Below are positions 35,801 to 44,800 of a DNA stretch of 64,000 nucleotides, one piece after another. Where the stretch lies: positions 6,634,001 through 6,698,000 of the forward strand of contig NC_060020.1 in NCBI RefSeq assembly GCF_021134715.1, written 5' to 3'. The notes under the pieces are model-generated. The model was not told the origin of the DNA, ran no database searches, and saw only the letters and a program-made list of their open reading frames with translations. The position numbers were made by a program, and so were the translations under genes. The stretch comes from Daphnia pulex. Lineage: Eukaryota; Arthropoda; Branchiopoda; Diplostraca; Daphniidae. Each line of letters opens with the position of its first letter. Positions within the stretch are counted from its first letter, which is position 1.

Positions 35801-38800
35801 CATTTCGGTTTCTTTGTCACTTCTTTGTTTTGTTTGGTTATATTTCTGATGATGATGGGATGTGAACATTTGTTGTGTTTTTCTTTGTCCTTGGCTGACT
35901 TGCGATGATTGAACTGTGTCTGGTCTTTCGTGTTTGATCTCGGTGACAACAACAACCAACAACCAACAACAGCATCAGCTGCAAAAGCAACAGCATCCGC
36001 CGGCGCCTCAACAGCAGCATCCAGTCACGTGGCAGCCCAACAGCGACGGTACCAAAATGATTGGCCGGATGATATTGACCAAAAACATGGCCGGAATTGG
36101 AGTCGGCTCCCTTGGAGGCGGTGGCGGGGGAGGTGGTGGTCCGTCAGGCGTTTCGGGCATCGGCGGCTCCAGCAATCCGTCATCGGCCTCCATTCTCGGC
36201 CTCAAGGTCGTAGGTGGCAAGCGAGTCGACAACGGCCGCTTGGCCGCTATCGTCGAGAAGGTCAAACGGGGCAGCGTCGCCGACACCATCGGACACTTGC
36301 GGCCGGGTAAAACTTTTTTCTTTTTCCCTTTTCTCTTTTCTCTTTTCTTTTCATTCATTCAATTTGACAAGTGTGAACGAGTGTTGTGTTGAGGAAGACC
36401 AGCGACACCAGCGACGGGCAACAATGCAATGACGTGTTCTATTGTCCGCGCTTGTATTTAGGTGACGAGGTGCTGGAGTGGAACGGCTACCCGCTGCAAG
36501 GGCGGACATTTGAGGAAGTCTATGACATCATCTGCGAGTCACGTTCCGACCACGAAGTGGAGATCATTGTCAGTCGGCCCATCAGCGATGTCGGACGGCC
36601 GAGTTCAATGGGAGCACAGTCGGGCGGATCAGCCGGGCCCGGTGGTGGCCATCTAAGTCACCATCATTCCGGCTACGGCTCGGCGTCGGGCTCGTTAGCG
36701 GGCGTCGGTGGCGGCGGCGGGGCCGGCAGCACACGCAGCGGCGGCAGTAAAGTCAGCAGTAACACTCAGAGGGACCGGCCGGCTGTCACCGTCACGTCGC
36801 CCGCCTCGCCTGACACTCTCCACCCGTCTTGGGGCAAAGTCCAGGTGAAATTGTGGTACGATGCATCGATCCAGCAACTGTCGGCCACGATCGTTGGCGG
36901 ATTCGATCTTCCGCCGCGCCCAAACGGCGCCCTGCGCAATCCTTACGCCAAACTCTTCCTACTGCCTGATAAAAGGTATTAACCCCCCGCGCGAGCTCAA
37001 AAGCCGCCTAGCTCTTCTTCTTCTTCCTCTTGGTCTTGAACACCCCCGTGAATCTTCATCCCATTTTTGTCGCATATCCATCGGATTATTGATTTCTCAT
37101 CGACCGCCAAACCCAACGGTCGATTATTGATGATTGAATGTCTTGACGAATTTTCCGAAAATTTTCTAACGCAACTTGATTTTTTTCTTTCTCCTTGTGT
37201 GTGTTCCTGCCTATTCTTTTGCGGTCGCATTTTCGCCGCATCGCCGTTCGTCACGTCTGGCCCCCTCCCGCGTTTCCGTCGCTATTGTTGCCGGCCCGTC
37301 CGCATAGTGAAAAGTCAAAGCGTCGCACCAGGGCCTTAGCGTCGACGCTTGAACCGCGCTGGAACCAGACCTTCCTCTATTCGCATCTGCGCCGCTCCGA
37401 GCTACGATCCCGCTTCCTGGAGATCACCGTCTGGGATAGCGATCGATTAGACACTGGACGCCTTATTGGAGAAGTACGTGGCGGGGCCGTGCTGGCGCAT
37501 TTCTTTTTTCACTTTTCTCTCTCTCTCTTTCTGGTATATGTATGGGGAGCGGGCGGCTCAATCTGTCTTTAATCTGACAATGTCGGAATTCAAAATTACA
37601 TGCCCACCCACCCACCACCCCAGACGGAGAAGAAATTCCGCCTCGCTCCCATTTCTTTTTTACCACTGCGCGATTACTCAAAATCATCGATGGAAATGTC
37701 ATTTTCTCCCCTCTTGTGTTTCTCGTTTGCGTTCGGCTTTTTTTTTCTTTTCGCGCGCCCAGGTGGTGATTGATCTTGGCGCTGCACCGCTGGACGGTGA
37801 AGCAGACTGGTACACGCTGACTTCGCACGAAGAATCCCTTCAAATTCTCGTAAGTCCGATGCCTTTTTCTCCCTTTTTCTACGACGTCTCTAACAATCCA
37901 ATTGAGAGAGTCGCCGGAATAAATAAAAATAAAAGTTTCGGTGGTCCCCCCCCACCACCACTACCTCACGAGTGGTTGGGGGGGACAAAAAAAAAAAAAA
38001 TACGTACGCCGGAACTAAATTACATTTGGGAAATTTTTGGTGATGACGTTTGTTGTTGTTGTTGTTGTTGTTATTTTTGGATCCGCAGAGGCGGGCGGGA
38101 TTGCAGATGTCCGAGTCGGCCACGTCTCCCGTGGGCTCTGTGGACCATTTGTCGCCGCCTTCAACCTCGTCTCGCCTCTCCGATTCGGAACCCGACCCGT
38201 CGGATCTGGGCGACGGGGAGGAAGGCGGCGGTGGCGGCAGCGGCGGCGGCGGCGTTGGGGGCGGTGGCAGTGGCGGAATGGGTGGCCCACTTCTACCACC
38301 CTCCCGTCATAGCAGAGGAGCCCTGGAGCGCAGTGTCCGCAGTGACGGAGCCTCAGTCAGCAGCATGGGCAGCAGTTCCAGGTATCGTGCCGTGTGTTGT
38401 CTCTCTATCTGTCTGTCCTGCCTGTGTGTGTGTGTCGTGTGTGTGCGTCGTGTGTGTGTGTGTGTACAGTTCCTAGTGGCGTACATGTATGCCCCACTAG
38501 CTCATAGGTTGTAAGTTCTCTTGCACTGTCGTACTACCCCCACATATGGGGCGATGGCCGTTTATATTTGATCACAGTAGTAGACGAGTAGTTATAGTCG
38601 TCGTCGTCGTCGTTGTAGTAGTATACAGCAGGCTAATCTAGTTCAGCAATTGGTCCTGTTCCCCGGCCCATCGATCGGTTTTTCATTGATTTTCTCGTGT
38701 GTGCGACTTTCGTCTCTCTCTCTCTCCGTCCCGTTCTCGGTTCTCCACTCTATACACTACAAGAATTTGTAGCCTAATCCATTTGTGGACATTTTTCCCA

Positions 38801-41800
38801 TTTTTTCTCTTGTGAATTTCTCCGACATTATAGTCCGCCGTTGGACAGTGACTACGGCGAGCAGCGTCGGAGTAGGACCAGAACGGGCACCATCGTGGCC
38901 TCTGATGACAAATACCTTCGTGGTGGAGGGCCCATTCTCGATCGGTCGAGACCACGTTCTCATTCGGCAGCTCCCGATGATATCGGAACCGATCGAGGAC
39001 GGCTCGAAAGGACTCCAAGCCAACGGAGCAGGTCAGTCTCCATTTTGTTTTTTTGTTTTTTGTCAAGGAATTTCCAGTTTCCCCAAACGCGATGGACAGT
39101 GATTTCTCTTTAGTATCCAAGTTGATATAATACAATGTCGTCTTTGTATCTTTTCTCTAGCATTTTTCATGACCGGGCAAAAAGTCCACGACGAGTCTCC
39201 GAGCCGGGCCGCCGGAGTTTATCGCCATCTGAAGAACGGTATAATTCGATTGAAATTCTTTACAACACCCGCATTTATTATCGTTCTCCATCATCCACTT
39301 GCTGGCCGCTGGCAAATGTTCGCCTTTTGATCAATTGCGAGCCGTGTGTGTTTATAACTCTGACTGCTTGGGTTGTTGTTGTTGTTGTTCGGTTATTGGT
39401 AGAGTGTTGCCAGTTTGTGTCTGTTGGGTCTGTAGAGAGAGACAATCGTAAAGTAGGACCAGCTGGATGAAATGTGATGGTAGAGATCGAAAGCAATAGG
39501 CATGTATGGTCTAGTGCTATGCGTACGCCTTTGTTGCACAGAGCCAAATACCATCAAAGTCATAAAAGTCGCAATAATTCGATTTTAGTTCAAGAGAATT
39601 GAAATTCTGATTCCTTTTTTTTTTTCTCTTTTCCTTACTCTATTGCGTGGTGGTGGATATGTGACTGACCCCGACGAAAAAAAACAGGCTGCCGGATGGA
39701 TCCGTTCGTGGTGGAATGTACGGCGGCTCAGGCATTCCAAGAATGACATCCCGTTCGGCCACTGCCACTCCGACAGGATCTCCGAAACGGCGACATCTCC
39801 CGCAGATCCCGTCTGCCCTACAACAAACCTCTTTCGCCCGAGTCAGACAGGTAAATTATATCAAATCAAAGTCTTTTCGTTTAAATCGTTTAAAAATGAA
39901 TGACACGATGATTTTCATTTTCCGTTTCCTCCCTCCGCCAGGACGTGGAAGAAAGGGCGCGAATGCTCAAACTAAGAATGGGTCAAATTCCCAGCTCCGG
40001 CTACTCGGTCGGTGGAGGAGAACGGGGCGGAGGCGGAGGCGGTGGTGGTGGTAGCGGAGTCCGATCATGGCGGATGTACAGTGGCCACAGTGATAACGAC
40101 TTACCGCCTCAACGCCACAGTGTCACCCACAGGGGCTCCTCATCCGGAGGCCATTATTCGAGCAAAGGGAGCGGAATGAGCCGGACGAGCCGGTCTTTGT
40201 CGGGAGCGGGACCCGATGGTGCTGGCGGTAAGGTGCTCCTGTCGCCGGATCGCGAAGGCAGAGACAGGTCCGGTGCGGAACGTGGCGGAGGCGGTGGCAG
40301 CGGCAGCGGCGGTGCAGGAGGCGGCGACAGCGACGTCGAGAGCCTGGTCAGTTTCGTGAGTGGCACCAGTGCCTTATCCACCCAGTCTGAACGACCATCT
40401 GCCTACGTCAAACGCGTCGGGTACGTCAAACATTCCATGTCATACGAATAATAATCATCATAATAATAATAGTTGAGCTAAGCCCTCATTAATATAGGAC
40501 GTCCACTATACATTGAACTGCCACTAGCCCCTGGCCGAGCTCTTTGTAATTTTAATCGTCGATTGGCCCTATTCTAATTAATTTTCTACCAGAAGTAGAC
40601 GGCCGGGATGATGGGGGAGGGAGGGCTGATTCCTAATCCAATTATCTTCTTCCTATAAAACTTGGCCTTTATTTCCCGTTGCCTTTCACAGTCGCCATTT
40701 TAAATTAATCAATAGCCAGAGAATAAGGCAGAGCGAGCGAGAGAGAGAAAGAGAATAAAGCTCTGCTGCACAGCACAGCAGCTAGAGCTCAATGGCCTTT
40801 GAAATAGAATCATTTTTCGTCGTCGTCATTTTTAATAAAGACTCCATATTTCAAAATAGTACAGTGACTCTTATTATAGTTCTAGTTTCTCTCTCCCTCT
40901 CTCTCGCTCGTTCTGTTATATGTTGTATCACATCATGCAACCAATGGATTGCGTGAACCAGGAAAAAAAAATTTTGTTTCCCCCCCAAAAAAAAGAGAGA
41001 GAGAGAATTGGATTGATCATTATTATACAATATACTTCCATTCCTATGGCTAATGGCGTCTATCTGTAGTCGTTATCCTTCATTCTATAACCATTATACC
41101 ACGGCGCATTATAGGTAAATAAATAAATGGCGTTGCCACAGGGATGTTGTAGTATATATGACCGATCTATCAAATTTTTCTCTTCTTTTGAACTAATACG
41201 CGAGGAGACTTTCTCAGTGAAACCATTTATTTTATTTTGATTTCTTTTTCTTTTCTTGCCTTATTCGACTGCTCTGCGTATATATATATGTATCCTTGCT
41301 CCAATGTTATTATTATCTCTTTGACCCAGACTAGTGTGTGTGTATTCGTCGATACAAAAAATGCTCATGTTGTTCTTCTTTTCTCTTTTTCTTTTATTTT
41401 TCTGGCCGGTTCCTCCTTTCCTTGCGTCACATTTGTGTGTGTGCTGTGCACAGTGAGCGCCGAGAGGAGATGCTGACGGGCGAGCTGAGAGATCGTGGAG
41501 GCCAGGAAGTTGGGCCAGCCAACAGCGATGGCGGTCGCAGCGGGAGCAGCTTCCGACGGAACCAATTAGGCCGCTCCCTATCGCAAAGTGACGTTCCGGT
41601 CACGGAAAAAAACGGTATACTATAACTATCTATCCATACATCTATCTATCTACATTCACACACACACAGACAGACAGACACGCATCCAGACACACACACA
41701 TTTAGATATATACATTTCTCTCTCTCTCTATTCTTCTTCCACGTCCCATCTAAATGCACGCACGCACGCGCTCTCTCTTTAAGGATTTCCTTCCTTTCTC

Positions 41801-44800
41801 GCTCCTGCTGCGCTTGCCTGTGCGTCTCCCGTCCATTGGCGTGGCCCATTGATCGGCCCCAGGTTCTTTTCTTTCTGATTCGCAGCTTCCCCACGTTTTG
41901 GATGCCATGGCCAAAGCTGCCACCGCTGCAGACTCTGCATGCCCGCCTCTGAGCGGATATAGACGCTGTGCACACAGCGACAGGAACAAGAGAGAGAGAC
42001 AGAGAGAGAAAGTTGAAAAGCGAATGAAAAGAAAAAAAAAAGAAAAATGCCGACATGCGAGAGCAGAGCCGAGTCGAGTCCATGTCGTCGTACTATTATG
42101 GACAAAGCAGTCTTGCTCGACCCCCTGACAAAGTCGCAATGCCATTGGAACCACCATTATTCGTCTTTGGCTCATCGTTTTGTCCTTACACCATGTCATC
42201 TTCTCGATTTGGTTTCAATCTCTCCCAAAGTCAAAGTTGCCCTTGGCCATTTGAATGCTGCCCTTTCAATTAAAGTGCATTGATAACCCCCCACCGTCTG
42301 GGTGGATTTTTGTTGTGTGACTTTTCGGCAGACGGTAGCCTGAGTGACACGGCCCTGAACAGCAGTCTTCTGGACTGCCAATTGCCGGATCGCACGACGT
42401 CGTCTTGGCGACGAGGTGCTTCCTCGTCGGCCTCCTCTTCCGGCGGGCTGGCGCACAGCAGCAGCGCCTCGCAACCGCAGCAACTCTACGCCAAAAACTC
42501 GGACAAGGGAGGTCTGTCGAAAAAGAGCAATTCCACGTCTCAACTGTCAGCCACAGGTCAGTTTGATCGGTTTCATTTGTTTCGTTTGTCCCGTTATTTC
42601 TTGGATTCCCGTTCAGGTCGTCCCGTTTCTTTAGGGCAAATTCACTTTCAAGTTCTCACATTTAGTCATATATGAATCTATTCTAAGTAACTAGACTTTA
42701 ATTAACGTTAAGTAGATCTTAGATGTATACGTATGAACTAACAAAGCTCATCTCGAACTATTATACCGAAACGCGATGGTCCATTCGAATGTTGAAAACA
42801 AACGAAAAACAAAAAATGTTGGGGGCAAACCGGAACGATGATGATGTTGTGTCGCTGCTACTAAACTACATCGATGCGGGCGGGCCCATCAGGTCGGAAG
42901 CGCAAAATGGGATTCGGTCGGAAGGACAAAAACGCCTTCAGCGTCCACCGGTCGGAGGAGGTGATGCCCAACACTCTGCGTCACCTGGTGAGGCAGAGCA
43001 GCAGTTTGAGCAGCACCGAGGGTTTGGGCGACGGTGAGTCCGGCGACGTGAGAGGGACCGAACGAAGCGGCAGCAAAGGAGGAGGAAAAGGAGGCGGAAG
43101 CTCCTCCAGTAATAAAGGAGGTTCTTCCAATTCCAACAGCAGGAAAACGTCGCCAAGCCCTCGACGAGGGAACATGTCGAGCGCACCCTCCGTTGAGTCT
43201 GACGGCGACGGCTCACGTGATAAAGACGGGTAGGCTTCCACCTACTACACCACACTCTCTCTCTCTCTCTCTCTTACGTATATACACACTGTTTCTGTCT
43301 CTCTCTCTCTCTCAACCAACCCAACCGTACCAACAACAACAACTACGAATCTACCATATCATGTAGACTGACAGTGTGTTACCACCAACCACCACCCAAA
43401 AACCGGACGTGACCTTTTTATATACCCAGAGCTAGCTGTAATGGCAGCCAGTAGTGCATATATACAACTGCAGGGGAAATATACGCCGCACAAAAGAAAC
43501 TATATATCCAACTCAACTTCTACCCCTCCACACAACCGAACCCCCCTCTCAAAAAAAGAAACGAAGCCAAACACACAAAATTGCATCAAGGACTGTTGAA
43601 AAAACCCATTGACTCGACAAAAAAACTACTACTATTACTACTTACTATACACTAAACTACTATTTACTGCTGGCGGAAGGCGCTGGCTAATAATAGAAAA
43701 CGGACGCCTTTATTTGACGCAGTTGTCGAAATTTAATTCCCACCCACCGAATATCTAAGAAAAGGCTCATCTATATATAGACTTGATGTGTATACAGTCG
43801 ATGTAGATGTGTTTGATGCACTGCTAATGGCTTTCATTTTCTCCTCCACACTACACACAACTCTCACACACAATACCACCACCCTATTTTCTGCTCTCCC
43901 ACTTTTCCCGTTGTTGACGTGACGCAACAAACCGTTCAGCGCACGTCCAGAACGCTCGTTGATTCCTTTTTCTTCCCTCCTTTTTTTTCCCGGAGAGAGA
44001 AAAAGGGGAAATAAATCGTTAAAGGGGAGCGTGTCACGCCACTGAACTATATAACCTAACCGTATCATCAGATTATATAGTAGCCTATCATTATTCCGTA
44101 TGATAATTACTGCGCCATGGTAGAAATTGTGCTATTTTCGGGGACAAGGTTTGACCCCCCACCGATCCTCTTCCTTTTGTAGGTTGTTGCGTATGCGTAT
44201 TTATAGAGTGCCAAAAAAAACAACCGCTACTTTATTATATTACACACCAAAATTGCACCGGGAAAAGCCGACGTGAAAATAACGTAGCGGCCCCGACAAA
44301 AAAAATCTATAATTGAGTTATTCTGTAGTTAACAATTACGTCGTCGATTATTATTATTATTATTACCGGCATCCAGCACCACATGGTTAAAACATGACTG
44401 CGACCATAAGACGCTGTAGTTTTCCGTTTGTTGATATCATTTTAGTTGTTATTTCGTATTTTTGCAAAAATAAGTTCCGGTGTGTGTCTCTCTCTGTGTG
44501 TCTGTGTGTAATTTGTCTTTCAAACATTTTTCGATGAAATCTGGAACCTCCGCTGCTCCCTGATCTGCCGTTCGATTTTTCTTTTTTTAAAAAAAGAAAA
44601 GAAAAGGAAAAGAAAAAGAATTGTTTCCTTTTCAAATCCTCTCGTGGGAGGGCTGGGCTTATTGGCCATTCAAGTCAAAACGGGGTAGTAGAAGTTTGTT
44701 TTAAGTTTCAATGAGAAAGGCAAAGCCACAGAAAAAAAAACGTACGTACACAGACTGACGAGTAGTATAATCACTGTGCTGCTCTCTCTGTCTCTCTATA

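Noticed and set aside
37466..38476. Plus-strand open frame of 336 codons
   Set aside because: It runs through two Rim introns and reads the C2A-linker exons in a wrong frame; the true frame is set by conserved C2A sequence and splice phase.
41646..42199. Overlapping minus-strand frames inside a Rim intron, and a plus frame at 42055-42273
   Set aside because: No similarity and no compatible splice phase with neighbouring Rim exons. Composition reflects CA/TG and GA runs.
43034..43233. Extension of the Rim exon to a stop at 43233
   Set aside because: The canonical donor G|GTGAGT at 43034 gives the correct phase to the C2B exon. The extension is a Ser/Gly/Lys-rich stretch, kept only as a weak alternative.
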